Source: Alviniconcha marisindica
Taxonomy: Eukaryota; Mollusca; Gastropoda; Provannidae
Direction of reading: 5' to 3'
Assembly: GCA_018857735.1 (NCBI GenBank)
Contig: JABMCL010003257.1
Span: forward strand, 12,501 to 76,500
DNA length: 64,000 nucleotides
Shown: positions 36,136 to 50,605 of the stretch, in pieces
Numbering within the stretch: position 1 is the stretch's first letter
Layout of the letters: each line of letters starts with the position of its first letter
The notes under the pieces: generated by a model
The model's database searches: none
What the model saw: only the letters and a program-made list of their open reading frames with translations
Told to the model about the DNA's origin: nothing
Made by a program: the position numbers and the translations under genes

Positions 36136-39100
36136 ACGCGTGTGGGGGAATATATGCGCGTGTGTGTGGAGGGTACGGGTGTGTGTGTGTGTGTGTGTGT
36201 GTGGGGGGGGGGGGAGTACATGCGTTTGTGTGCGGTGTGCATGCGTGCATGCATGTGTGTGTGTGTGTGTGTGTGTGGGGGGGGGATACATGTGTTTGTG
36301 TGTGGGGTGCGGTGTGCGTGTGTGTGTGTGTGTGTGCATGCATGTGGCTAGTGTTATTGTAAAGTGCCCTGCACTCCAAAGTTGTGTAGCAGATGGGTGC
36401 TATAGAAATCCCCTTTATTTATTTTTATTTTTTTAAATTTAATACTTTCCCCACACATTCCGGCCTTGTTCAAAATGTCATTCACACAAGCAGTCATAGT
36501 TCAGGAGCTGTGTGAGAGTCGAGGTGGCCGTCCTGGGCTGTCCGTCCTAACGAGCCTTCTGGTTTCCGTGGACGTAAAGCTATATTGAACCATGCTTCGG
36601 CATTGGTCTCAGCTTGTCCCTAATATGTCAAATGACATCTGAGGACATTAAGCAACACTACCTACCTACCTACAAGCGGCTGGACACAAAATGGAAGCAC
36701 TGACAGTCGTGTTTTCAAGACTATTAAACACTCATTTCTAACAATGAGGACCACAAATGGGGCGCAGAGTAACGTTAGAGCAACTATGAAGAGTGTGCAC
36801 TATGGGTCCCCCTGCTTGTCGCACGTAATGAACACCAAAATATACAGTGTGTGCCAAAAATGACATTCCTCTTCCATTGATGCAACATACTCTTGTGTCT
36901 CACACACACACACACACACACACACATGCACACAAATACCAGCCAGGTTTTGTCAAACCTGGGCACCAAATACCTGCAGGGTTTTGTCAAATAACTGAAA
37001 ACTGGGCACCAATTACCTGAAGAGTTCGTCATTCATGGGCACAAAATACCTGCAGAGTTTTGTCAAACCAGCGGTTGGCCGAGTTGACAGGTGCCCCTCC
37101 CCCATGAAGCATTTGTGCTGCTACCAGTGATCGCGGGATGGGCTTGTTGCCATCGGCAAAAGGTTTGTCCAGGCACAGCACAAAGATGCTGCGTTGAATT
37201 TCCTTCATGGCTGCCTTGTTCTTCTTGTCTGAAACAATACCCCCCCAAAAATACTGGACTAATTTCAAAGATGCTATATTGGACTAATTTCAAAGACTCT
37301 ACACTGTACTAATTTCAAAGGCGCTACACTGGACTAATTTCATATTTCAAAGACTCTGCACTGGACTAATTTCAAAGATGCTACACTGGACTAATTTCAA
37401 AGATGCTACACTGGACTAATTTCAAAGACACTACACTGGACTAATTTCAAAGATGCTTCACTGGACTAATTTTACTGGACTTATTTCAAAGATGCTACAC
37501 TGGACTAATTTCAAAGACACTTCACTGGACTAATTTCAAAGATGCTTCACTGGACTAATTTTACTGGACTTATTTCAAAGATGCTACACTCGACTAATTT
37601 CAAAGACACTACAATGGACTAATTTCAAAGATGCTACACTGGACTAATTTTACTGGACTTATTTCAAAGATGCTACACTGGACTAATTTCAAAGATGTTA
37701 CACTCGACTAATTTCAAAGATGCTGCACTCGACTAATTTCAAAGTCACTACACTGGACTAATTTCAAAGACGCTGCATTGAATTTCTTTCATGGCTGCCT
37801 TGTTGCTCTTGTCTGAAGCACAACTACCACAGAAAAACATTGGACTAATTCCACAGACGCTGCTTTGGATCTCCTTCATAACTGCCTCGCTTCTTGCATC
37901 TGACTCACGACTGCCAGAGACACACAGGACGGAGTTCGTCAGATTCTGGACAGCTGTGGACAGACTCTGGGTTGCTGTGGAAGGCCTCATTAGTAAATGG
38001 ACGGCCTGTGGAAGGCCTCATTAGTAAATGGAAGGCCTGTGGAAGGCCTCGTTAGTAAATGGAAGGCCTGTGGAAGGCCTCGTTAGTAAATGGAAGGCCT
38101 GCAGAAGGCCTCATTATCACGCACAGGCCGTGTGAACTGAAAACCACAACAAGCCACAGCAGAGCTCCAACACCCACCAGTGGAGCGTGAAGAACTAGGG
38201 TGTTTTTCAACAGGGAATAGGCTGTTAAAAAAGAAGAAGATTCCAGCCACCCACCCACCCTTCCCCTTATCCCCCAACCCCCACTGTCTTCATCTTGAGT
38301 AGTCAACACCCCCCCCCCCCCAACCCCACATCATCTTCATCTCAAGTAGTCAACATCCCCTTCCCCACCCCCCTGTTGTCTTATCATCTCCATCTTGAGT
38401 AGTCAACACCCCCCTCCCTATACCCCCCACCCCCTATCGTCTCCATCTTGAGTAGTCAACACCCCCCTCCCTATACCCCCCACCCTACCATCTCCATCTT
38501 GAGTAGTCAACACCCCCACCCTATACCCCCCCACCCCACGAGAACACACCCCCCCCCCCCCCCCCCCCCCACATCTCCATCGGAGCCAACACCCCCCTCC
38601 CTATACCCCCACCCCCATCTTGAGTAGTCAACATCCCCTCCCTATACCCCCCCACCGCCTATCGTCTCCATCTTGAGTAGTCAACACCCCCATCCCTATA
38701 CCCCCATTGTCTCCATCTTGATAGTCAACACCCCCCTCCCTATACCCCCACCCCCATTGTCTCCATCTTGAGTAGTCAACACCCCCCTCCCTATACCCCC
38801 ACCCCCATTGTCTCCATCTTGAGTAGCAACACCCCCCTCCCTATACCCCCACCCCCATTGTCTCCATCTTGAGTAGTCAACACCCCCCTCCCTATACCCC
38901 CACCCCCATTGTCTCCATCTTGAGTAGTCAACACCCCCCTCCCTATACCCCCACCCTTTTCTCCATCTTGAGTAGTCAACACCCCCCTCCCTATACCCCC
39001 ACCCCCATTGTCTCCATCTTGAGTAGTCAACACCCCCCTCCCTATACCCCCACCCCATTGTCTCCATCTTGAGTAGTCAACACCCCCCTCCCTATACCCC

Positions 39101-42100
39101 CACCCCATTGTCTCCATCTTGAGTAGTCAACACCCCCCTCCCTATACCCCCACCCTGTCTCCATCTGGAGTAGTCAACACCCCCCTCCCTATACCCCCAC
39201 CCCCATTGTCTCCATCTTGATAGTCAACACCCCACTCCCTATCCCCCACCGCCATTGTCTCCATCTTGAGTAGTCAACACCCCCCTCCCTATACCCCCAC
39301 CTGTCTCCATCTGGAGTAGTCAACACCCCCCTCCCTATACCCCCACCCCCATTGTCTCCATCTTGAGTAGTCAACACCCCCCTCCCTATCCCCCACCCCC
39401 ATTGTCTCCATCTTGAGTAGTCAACACCCCATCCCTATACCCCCACCCCCATTGTCTCCATCTTGAGTAGTCAACACCCCCCTCCCTAACCCCCATCATG
39501 TCTCCATCTCAGGTAGTCAACACCCCCCTCCCTCACCCTACACCCCCTATCGTCTCCATCTTGAGTAGTCAACACCCCCCTCCCTGCACCCCCACCCCCA
39601 TATCATCTTCACCTGAGGGAGCCAGCATCATCAGCTCCCTTTGACGGCCGTACACCCCCCCAGGTGTCCCTGTCCAGGGTGGTCAACAGGCCAAGCGGAG
39701 AGCCGGATACTGTGACTGGTCCACCACCACCTGCAGCTGTTTGTACAGCTGGTCGGTGCTGAGGGGCTTCTTGTTGCGGCCGTACACATCGAGGGAGAAG
39801 ATCTGTAAGCATGCCACAGTGAAACGCGTCACAAACTGTCCACTTCAGTCTTACGGCCATACACATCGAGGGAGAAGATCTGTAAGCATGCCACAGTGAA
39901 ACGCGTCACAAACTGTCCACTTCTTGTTATGGCTATACATATCTAGGGAGAAGATCTGTAAGCACGCCACAGTGAACCGCGTCACAAACTGTCCACTTCT
40001 TGTTATGGCTATACATATCTAGGGAGAAGATCTGTAAGCATGTCACAGTGAACCGTGTCACAAACTGTCCACTTCTTGTTGTGGCCATACACATCTAAGG
40101 AGATCTGTAAGCACACCACAGTGAACCATGCCACAAACTGTCCACTTCTTGTTGTGGCCATACACATCTAAGGAGATCTGTAAGCACACCACAGTGAACC
40201 GTGCCACAAACTGTCCACTTCTTGTTGCGGCCGTACACATCGAGGGAGAAGATCTGTAAGCATGTCACAGTGAACCGTGTCACAAACTACTTCTTGTTGC
40301 AGCTGTACACATTGAGGGAGAAGATCTGTAAGAACGCCACAGTGAACCGTGTCACAAACTGTCCACTTCAGTCTTACGGCCGTACACATCGAGGGAAAAG
40401 ATCTGTAAGCACGCCACAGTGAAACGTGTCACAAACTGTCCATTTCTTGTTGCGGCCATACACATCTAAGGAGATCTGTAAGCACGCCACAGTGAACCGT
40501 GCCACAAACTGTCCACTTCTTGTTATGGCTGTGCATATCTAGGGAGAAGATCTGTAAGCATGTCACAGTGAACCATGTCACAAACTACTTTTTGCTGTGG
40601 CCGTACACATCTAAGGAGATCTGTAAGCACACCACTGTGAAATGTGTCACAAACTGCCCACTTCTTGTTATGGCCATACATATCTAGGGAGAAGATCTGT
40701 GAGCAAGCCACAGTTAAACGCGTCACAAAACTGTCCACTTCTTGTTGCGGCCAGGAGATCTGCGCATAATAACAACGACACGTGTCACAAACTGTCCACT
40801 TCTTGTTGCGGCCATACACGTCGAGGGAGAAGATCTGTAAGCAAGCCGCAGTGAAATGTGTCACATGCTGTCCACTGGCTTCTTCTATGCCAAAATGTTT
40901 TGACCTTCTCACGCTGAAAAATGGGCAATATCCACTTTTAGCCCCGTCAGTTCACAGTCCTCAAATGGCATGAGAATGCATGCGTGTGTACACGTGCGAG
41001 AGCGTGTGTGCAAGTGGATGGAATAAACTTGTCCACATATCAGTTCATTCTGTATTATGCCAGTGCTCGCATGCACGCACGCACACACACACACACACAC
41101 ACATGCCATTTGAGGACCATGAACCGACAGGGCTAAAAGTGGACACTACCCCCCAAAAAAACATTCTTTTATAACCTGTTGCATGTGTTAAAGAAAACAC
41201 CTGCAAGCGCATCACGCTGAAAGCATCAAAACATCAACACATGGACACAAATAAGCTACTGAATCTGGTCCTGAAGATTTTTTTATCCTTTTTTGAAAAC
41301 TATCAGCAGGTTGTGATCTCACATGATTGTTGCGTATGACGGTGATGTGTTGAGGCGGGTCAGGGTCCGCAGAAGGGTAGATGACGTGAGAGTCTTTCTT
41401 CAAGCCCGGAATACGACAAGCCGACAGAATCTGGTAGTACTGCATCATGCACAGTGGTTTGCCGCCCAGCGTCTCTACAGGCAGGGTTTGTCTGAAACAT
41501 ATCACCCAATGTCTCTATTGCAAGGGTTTGTTTGAAACATATCAGCCAATGTCTCTATTGGGCGATTCAGGCGGGGTTGTTAACTCCCTTGACTTTTGCC
41601 CGGCATCGCTTAAGTCCCTTGGCTGCTTTTACTTCCGGTGCGTACTTTCTTCACAATGGAAGGCGGTGACAGTGAATTTGCGAATTTTACACTGCCAACT
41701 TTAAAGGCATTTTTGGAGGCCCATAGTCATAATGTGTCTGGCAGTAAGCAATAACTTGTTGCTCATGCTACAGGATGCCCCAAAACGCATTTTTTCTACA
41801 AACTCGTGACCTTCTGGTCAGCCAAAAAACGATGCAAAGACACTTTTTTTCCACCCTCCATCCCCTTTCCACGGTAATTTTTGCAACTGTTACAGTATTG
41901 GCATTTGTACTGCTTCGCGATTCTAGGTTCAACTTCCACTGTTATACACAGCGTGAAGCAACACCTACTCAGAAATCAGCCATACAGACCAAAATAACGG
42001 CAGCTTGCGCGTTTATTTCGTCGTCCAGATTCCGCCCTTCATTGACTGGACTTGTGGTGGCGGGGAGGAGTGCGGAGCCACGGCCGAGATCACACAGAGT

Positions 42101-44511
42101 TTGCAAATCGATCTAGTGTTGAGTGACGCGGCAGCCACCAGTGAGCCGTAACTTGCTGAATCGGTGTGCAGTCATTTTGCGTATGGTGACGCGGCAATGT
42201 GACCAAAATGCGTACAGCGCCCAAAAATGCAATATTTACACAAAATTTTGCAATGAGCGCGACCCCTGTCACCCAATGTCTCTATTGCAAGGGTTTGTTT
42301 GAAACATATCACCCAGTGTCTCTATAGCAAGGGTTTGTCTGAAACATATCACCCAACGTCTCTATTGCAAGGGTTTGTCTGAAACATATCACCCAATGTC
42401 TCTACTGCAAATGGATTGTCTGAAACATATCACCCAATGTCTCTACTGCAAGGGTTTGTCTGAAACATATCACCCAATGTCTCTATTGCAAATGGATTGT
42501 CTGAAACATATCACCCAATGTCTCTACTGACAGGGTTTGTCTGAAACATATCACCCATTGTTTCTATTGCAAGGGTTTGTCTGAAACATATCACCCAACG
42601 TCTCTACTGACAGGGTTTGTCTGAAACATATCACCCCATGTCTCTACTGACAGGGTTTGTCTGAAACATATCACCCAATGTCTCTACTAACAGGGTTTGT
42701 CTGAAACATATCAACCAATATCTCTATTGCAAGGGTTTGTCTGAAACATATCACCCATTGTTTCTATTGCAAGGTTTTTTCTGAAACATATCAACCATTG
42801 TTTCTATTGCAAGGGTTTTTCTGAAACATATCACCCAATGTCTCTATTGCAAGGGTTTGTCTGAAACATATCACCCAATGTCTCTGCTACCAGGGTTTGT
42901 CTGAAACATATCACCCAACGTCTCAACTAACAGGGTTTGTCTGAAACATATCACCCAATGTCTCTACTGCAAGGGTTTGTCTGAAACATATTACAGAATG
43001 TCTCTGCTACCAGAGTTTGTCTGAAACATTTCACCCAATGTCTCTAAAGCAAGGGCTGGTCTGAAACATATCACCCATCATCACTACTGACAAGGTTTGT
43101 CTGAAACACATCATTATCACCCAATGTCTCTATATAGCAAGGGTTTGTCTTCACTAATATGGTTTGTCTGAAACATATGATGGAACAACACCCGATGTCT
43201 CTGCCAGCAGGGCTTGTCTGAAACACATGGCAGAACATACACCCGATGTCTCTCCCAGCAGAGTTTGTCTGAAACACATGGCAGAACATACACCCGATGT
43301 CTCTCCCAGCAGGGTTTGTCTGAAACACACGGCAGAACATACACCCGATGTCTCTGCCAGCAGGGTTTGTCTGAAACACACGGCAGAACATACACCCGAT
43401 GTCTCTGCCAGCAGGGTTTGTCTGAAACACACGGCAGAACATACACCCGATGTCTCTGCCAGCAGGGTTTGTCTGAAACACACGGCAGAACATACACCCG
43501 ATGTCTCTGCCAGCAGGGTTTGTCTGAAACACACGGCAGAACATACACCCGATGTCTCTGCCAGCAGGGTTTGTCTGAAACACACGGCAGAACATACACC
43601 CGATGTCTCTGCCAGCAGGGTTTGTCTGAAACACACGGCAGAACATACACCCGATGTCTCTGCCAGCAGGGTTTGTCTGAAACACACGGCAGAACATACA
43701 CCCGATGTCTCTGCCAGCAGGGTTTGTCTGAAACACACGGCAGAACATACACCCGATGTCTCTGCCAGCAGGGTTTGTCTGAAACACACGGCAGAACATA
43801 CACCCGATGTCTCTGCCAGCAGGGTTTGTCTGAAACACACGGCAGAACATACACCCGATGTCTCTGCCAGCAGGGTTTGTCTGAAACACACGGCAGAACA
43901 TACACCCGATGTCTCTGCCAGCAGGGTTTGTCTGAAACACACGGCAGAACATACACCCGATGTCTCTGCCAGCAGGGTTTGTCTGAAACACACGGCAGAA
44001 CATACACCCGATGTCTCTGCCAGCAGGGTTTGTCTGAAACACACGGCAGAACATACACCCGATGTCTCTGCCAGCAGGGCTTGTCCAAACTACATCACAA
44101 ATCTAGCAATACAAAAACAAGGCTCATGGTTTTCCCACTTTCCCTTTCTTTGGACCCCTCATTCAGAATTCACACCCGCAAGCCTGGAGGCACTGCTCAA
44201 TTCTACCGTCTATTAAAACTGAAAAACTTTCCTTTTCTCACAGTACTACTGCTGTCCAAACTGACAGCAATACCCAGTTTTTTTACTGCATTCATATCCG
44301 TGTGTTTCGATGGTGTTCATTTTACTGTGTGTGTGTGTGTGTGCGTGTGTGTGTGCATGCATGCACGTGTGTGTGTGTGTATGTGTATCTGCGTGTGTGT
44401 GTGTGTGTATCTGCGTGTGTGTGTGTGTGTGTATCTGTGTGTGTGTGTTTATCTGCGTGTGTGTGTGTATCTGCGTGTGTGTATCTGCGTGTGTGTGTGT
44501 GTATCTGCGCG

Positions 44512-44542
<31 letters not shown>

Positions 44543-44573
44543 ATCTGCGTGTGTGTGTGTGTGTGTGTGTATC

Positions 44574-44622
<49 letters not shown>

Positions 44623-45645
44623 CTGCCACCCATCCCAACAGCTGGGGTATTCCTGAAACTCTACACAAGTGTAGCAAACTGAGTGCACAGTATGAGATGG
44701 GTTTTCTGGTAATGAACTGCCCGTTTTTGTTTTTTGTTTTTGGTTTTATCTAGGTACTGAACTACCCAACTGTCCCAGGTAATGAACAGTCTGTTGTTGT
44801 TTTTCTAAGTGTATGTGCTGTAAATAAATGCTGCAGATAACCACCCAGTGGCTGTAAGTTAGTGTAACAAAGAGTCGAGCAAACAGCTGAAATACTCACT
44901 CATCCACCATAGCCTTGTAGTCCAGCACTCCAGCCACAAACTTGCCAGCAAACCTACACATAGACACGCAGACACATATATGTACGTACATGCAGACAGA
45001 CACACAGGCACACATATGCACATATACACACAGACTCAACTGAACACATGCACTCATGCACTCTCTCTCTCTCACACACACGCACGCACGCACACACACA
45101 AACTAACTACATATATGCATTCAAACATAACAGCAAACCTCCACACAAGCATCTGGACTGACTGATAGTGCCACCCAAATTTTGGTGTCACATAATCATT
45201 CCAAATTTAAACAGCTGAAAAGGAATGACTTGCCCAGTGACCACAAAAACATGCCATACTGGAATGACTTGCCCAGTGACCACAAAAAACATGCCATACT
45301 GGAATGACTTGCCCAGTGACCACAAAAAACATGCCATACTGGAATGACTTACCCAGTGACCACAAAAAACATGCCATACTGGAATGACTTGCCCAGTGAC
45401 CACAAAAACATGCCATACTGGAATGACTTGCCCAGTGACCACAAAAAACATGCCATACTACCATCCAAGGCAGTCCTTTTCCTTTTCCAGCGTCAGGTGC
45501 CTGTGCCTACCAGTGTACCACAGTGCCTGTTCATAAGCTTACAGTCACTGTTATTTGTTAAAGTTCTGGCCATGACCAGTCAGAGCGAATACTTACCATA
45601 AACTTACAAATGGGACAGAATGCATGGAGGGTATGTGTGTGTGTG

Positions 45646-45691
<46 letters not shown>

Positions 45692-48600
45692 ATCTGTGTG
45701 AGTGTGTATGTGTGTGCATGCATATGTGTGTGGGTGGTGTGTGTGTGTGTGGGTGTAATTGTGTGAGTGTTATGTGTGTGCATGCATATGTGTGTGGGTG
45801 CATGTGTGTGTGTGTGTGGGTGTACATTTGTGTGAGTGTGTATGTGTGGGCATGCATATGTGTGTGGGTGACGTGTGTGTGTGTGGGTGTACATTTGTGT
45901 GTGTATGTGTGTGCATGCATATTTGTGTGGGTGCATGCGTGTGTGTGTGTGTGGGTGTACATTTGTGTGAGTGTGTATGTGTGGGCATGCACATGTGTGT
46001 GGGTGCACGTGTGTGTGTGTGGGTGTACATTTGTGTGAGTGTGTATGTGTGGGCATGCATATGTGTGTGGGTGCACATGTGTGTGTGTGTGTGTGTATGC
46101 GTGTGTGCATGCATGTGTGTGTGTGTGTGCATGTGTGTGTGTGCATGCATGTGTGTGTGGGTGCATGTGTGCATGTTTGTATGTGCATGTGTGTGTGTTT
46201 GTGCGTGTGAGCATGTGTGTGTGCACATGTGTGCACCAGCCTGTGTGTGCCTGCATGCCTGCCTTGTTTGTCCATACTCCGTTTACCCAACACATGCAAC
46301 GCTTTGAGCCTCATACACGTAGATCGTGGTGGGATTTAGCACATTGGAAATGTATTTGTTATCACTAATTGACTAAACAAATGATGCGGAAAGAGAAGCC
46401 GAGCGTGAAGGCCAAGGTGACTCCTACCTCAGCTGCCCCTCCTTGCCTCTGTAATTCTGCGGCGGAAACACCATGGCTGGGTTGAAGTTGACCACCAGGG
46501 GGATCCGGCTGTCCAGGTAAGCCACGATCTTCCACCACTCGGACAACTGACAAACAGAACATGGGTCAGGTACCGTCGCGTGCTTTGTTGTCATCATCGT
46601 TGTCGTCATCCTAGTGCTATTGTATTGTGAAGTGCTTTCGGCACAAATGAGACGGGGTGCTGTAGAAATCTTTATTGTTGTTATGATTATTATCCATCAT
46701 TCTGACAAAACAGAACCAAAGTTGGTGGCCATATGCAGCAATAACCCCCCCCCCCCCACCCCGCCACCAGTAATTACTGTTGAGATTATTGAGACCTACC
46801 CTTCTTTGTCTTTGTTGAATTGCCCAGAAGTCTGAATGTTGCCCAGAAGTTTGCCCAGAAGTCTGAATGTTGCCCAGAAGTCTGAATGTTGCCCAGAAGC
46901 CTGAATGTTGCCCACAAGCCTGAATGTTGCCCATAAGCCTGAATGTTGCCCAGAAGTCTGAATGTTGCCCAGAAGTCTGAATGTTGCCCAGAAGTCTGAT
47001 CTTAATGTTGCCCAGAAGTCTGAATGTTGCCCACAAGCCTGAGTTGCCCAGAAGTCTGAATGTTGCCCACAAGCCTGAGTTGCCCAGAAGTCTGAATGTT
47101 GCCCAGAAGTCTGAATGTTGCCCACAAGCCTGAATGTTGCCCACAAGCCTGAATGTTGCCCAGCAATCTGAGTGTTGCCCAGAAGTCTGAATGTTGCCCA
47201 TAAGCCTGAACGTTGCCCACAAGCCTGAATGTTGCCCACAAGCCTGAATGTTGCCCACAAGTCTGAATGTTGCCCACAAGTCTGAATGTTGCCCACAAGT
47301 CTGATCTTAATGTTGCCCACAAGTATGAATGTTGCCCACAAGCCTGAATGTTGCCCAGAAGTCTGAATGTTGCCCACAAGCCTGAGTTGCCCAGAAGTCT
47401 GAATGTTGCCCACAAGCCTGAGTTGCCCAGAAGTCTGAATGTTGCCCAGAAGTCTGAATGTTGCCCACAAGCCTGAATGTTGCCCACAAGCCTGAATGTT
47501 GCCCAGCAATCTGAGTGTTGCCCAGAAGTCTGAATGTTGCCCATAAGCCTGAATGTTGCCCACAAGCCTGAATGTTGCCCAGAAGTCTGAATGTTGCCCA
47601 CAAGCCTGAATGTTGCCCACAAGCCTGAATGTTGCCCACAAGTCTGATCTGAATGTTGCCCAGAAGTCTGAATGTTGCCCAGAAGCCTGAATGTTGCCCA
47701 CAAGTCTGATCTGAATGTTGCCCAGAAGTCTGAATGTTGCCCACAAGCCTGAATGTTGCCCACAAGTCTGATCTGAATGTTGCCCAGAAGTCTGAATGTT
47801 GCCCACAAGCATGAATGCCTTTCAGGGCATCTCTTTCCAGATCTATTTTTTCATGCGGCGTTCTTTTCAGATCTGACAGTTTTACTTGCAGAGTTACTAC
47901 ATCAGTTCTAAATTCAGCAAAGTTCGACATCAATTCTAAATTCTAAATTCAGCAAAGTTCTACATCAACTCTAAATTCAGCAGTTTAACAAAGAATTCTT
48001 TCTTCACATTATTATAACATCCATGTTGAAAGTCAGAATAGAATAGCTTAGGCTGATAAGGCTTTTAGCCTCAGTAAATCTGATCACCGTATCATATCAT
48101 ACCATCTATTGACATCTTGTGTGGTTGTGTATATTACCTACACTGACAGTGACACAAAACAACACACACAAAAACTTCTGGAAAGCGTAGTCAGATGCAC
48201 TAAAATCAAAGCTCAAACCGACCAAAGGTCAAAAAGAATGGTGACAAGAATCACACAATACAAGGCAATGCAAATTTTGACTGCAAGCACCTTTTTAACT
48301 TTAGATGTGCTTTGGTCCACAACTGGCCAGTCACTGACATGATGACATCAGTACATCAACAGAAAGCGGTCAGCTCCTCACAGTGTCTGGTCTATTACAT
48401 ACACCGTGTCGGGTCTACAACAGTCTGGTCAACTACAAGAGTCGGGTCTACTATATACATACAATGCCTGGTCTATTACATACACAGTGTCGGGTCTACA
48501 ACAGTCTGGTCAACTACAACTACAAGAGTCGGGTCTACTATATACATACAATGCCTGGTCTACTACATACACAGTGTCGGGTCTACAACAGTCTGGTCAA

Positions 48601-49208
48601 CTACAAGAGTCTGGTCTACTACATACATGCAATGCCTGGTCTACTACATACACAGTGTCTGGTCTACTACAAAGTCTGGTCAACTACAAGAGTCTGGTCT
48701 ACTATATACATACAATGCCTGGTCTACTACATACACAGTGTCTGGTCTACTACAGAGTCTGGTCAACTACAAGAGTCTGGTCTACTACATACATACAATG
48801 CCTGGTCTACTACATAATATATATATACAGTGTCTGGTCTACTACTAAGTCTGGTCAGCTACAAGAGTCTGGTGAACTACACGAGTCTGGTCTACTACAC
48901 ACATGCAATGCATGGTCTACTACATATACAGTATCTGGTCTACTACAGTCTGGTCAGCTACAAGAGTCTGGTCTACTACACACATGCAATGCCTGGTCTA
49001 CTACATATGCAGTGTCTGGTCTACTACAGTCTGGTCAACTACATAAAAAATATGTAGAGTCTGGTCTACTACATTTGCAGTGTCTGGTCTACTACAGAGT
49101 CTAGTCAACTACAGTTATACAGATTCTGGTCTACTACATATAATACATACCGAGTCTGGTCTACTATGCATAGTCTGGTCTACTACACATACAAAATGTG
49201 GTCTTTTT

Positions 49209-49285
<77 letters not shown>

Positions 49286-50435
49286 AATACAAAGTCTACA
49301 GGCAGATAATAATGGGTTTCTGCAAAGCCAAGGAAATAAATTGAAAGGTCATATTAATTATACAAAGTCTACAGGCAGATCTATAAGCAGATCTATAAGC
49401 AAAGCCAGGAAATAAACGGAAAGGTCATATTACCCAGTTGGTCCTTTCTTCCGCTCGCTTCTCCAGAATCTTCTGCAACTCTGGGCCCGGCGACTGTACA
49501 AACTTTTTTACTATCTGTAAATATATAAACACCAGCATTGACACAGCCATGTAAAAACTCTTGCACTTTCTGTAAATGAAAAATCCAGCAATGACACTCC
49601 CATGTAAAAACTCTTATTTTCTGCAAATACAGAAACCAGCACTGTCCATTGACACTCACATGTAAAAACTCTTTCATTATCTGTGAATACAGAAACTAGC
49701 ATTGACCCTTCCATGTAAATATTTACACTTTCTGTAAATACAGAAACCAGCATTTACACTTCCATGTAAAAACTCTTACTTCTGTAAATACAGAAACCAG
49801 CATTGGCACAGCTGCGTAAAAACTCTTTCATTCTCAGTAAATACAGAAACCAGCACAGACATACATGTATAGACACTAGCACTGACGAAGCCATGAAAAA
49901 AAAACTCTTTCACAATATGCAGTGCAAATATTTTATACAGAAACCAGTACTGACACGGCCGTGTGAAAAATCTTTCACTATCCACAAATTACACAGAAAC
50001 CAGCGTAACACATCCATGCACACACACACACAAAACAAAAAACAAAATCTCTGTCAATACAGAAATCAGACTTATAGTTATACAGACCTCTAGCTTATAG
50101 TTATACCCAGGCCCACAAAGGGCAGCACACTGCAAAGCATAATACAAACAAGCGATCACAAAGCAGCACGCAAAACAACAGCAGAACGCACCTCCTGGGT
50201 GTTGGCAAACTCCTCATCAGTGACAAGTGGTCGCACGCTGCGTAGATATTTGTCCATCGTCTGCTGCAGAGGGGGGACAGGTAGGCGGGGTAGTGAGTAT
50301 TGCACAGAGAACATGCGGCCCCGCGGAACCACCTTCACCTCTCCAGACATCCTTAGGAGTGATTCCACACACCTCACCTGTTAAGTCAATCAGAACAATG
50401 GTCACTGCATGGTTCATCAGGGAGGAGTGTGTGTG

Positions 50436-50466
<31 letters not shown>

Positions 50467-50536
50467 CACAAGTATGCATGTGTATTCACTATTTGTATAA
50501 GCATGTGTGTGTGCATGTATGTGTATATTATACATG

Positions 50537-50605
<69 letters not shown>

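Noticed and set aside
43071..44656. Open frames of 300-480 codons on both strands
   Set aside because: They result from a 51-bp tandem unit that is a multiple of three; several frames are open at once and translate to exact repeats. The sequence is an array of exon 6 junction copies.
45558..46314. Long His/Thr and Cys/Val open frames (also at 481-1018, 2248-3299, 6766-7568, 36047-36436)
   Set aside because: Translations of TG/CA microsatellites; no coding evidence.
46796..47812. 338-codon Gly/Gln-rich open frame
   Set aside because: Translation of the 19-bp array lying inside CRAT intron 3.
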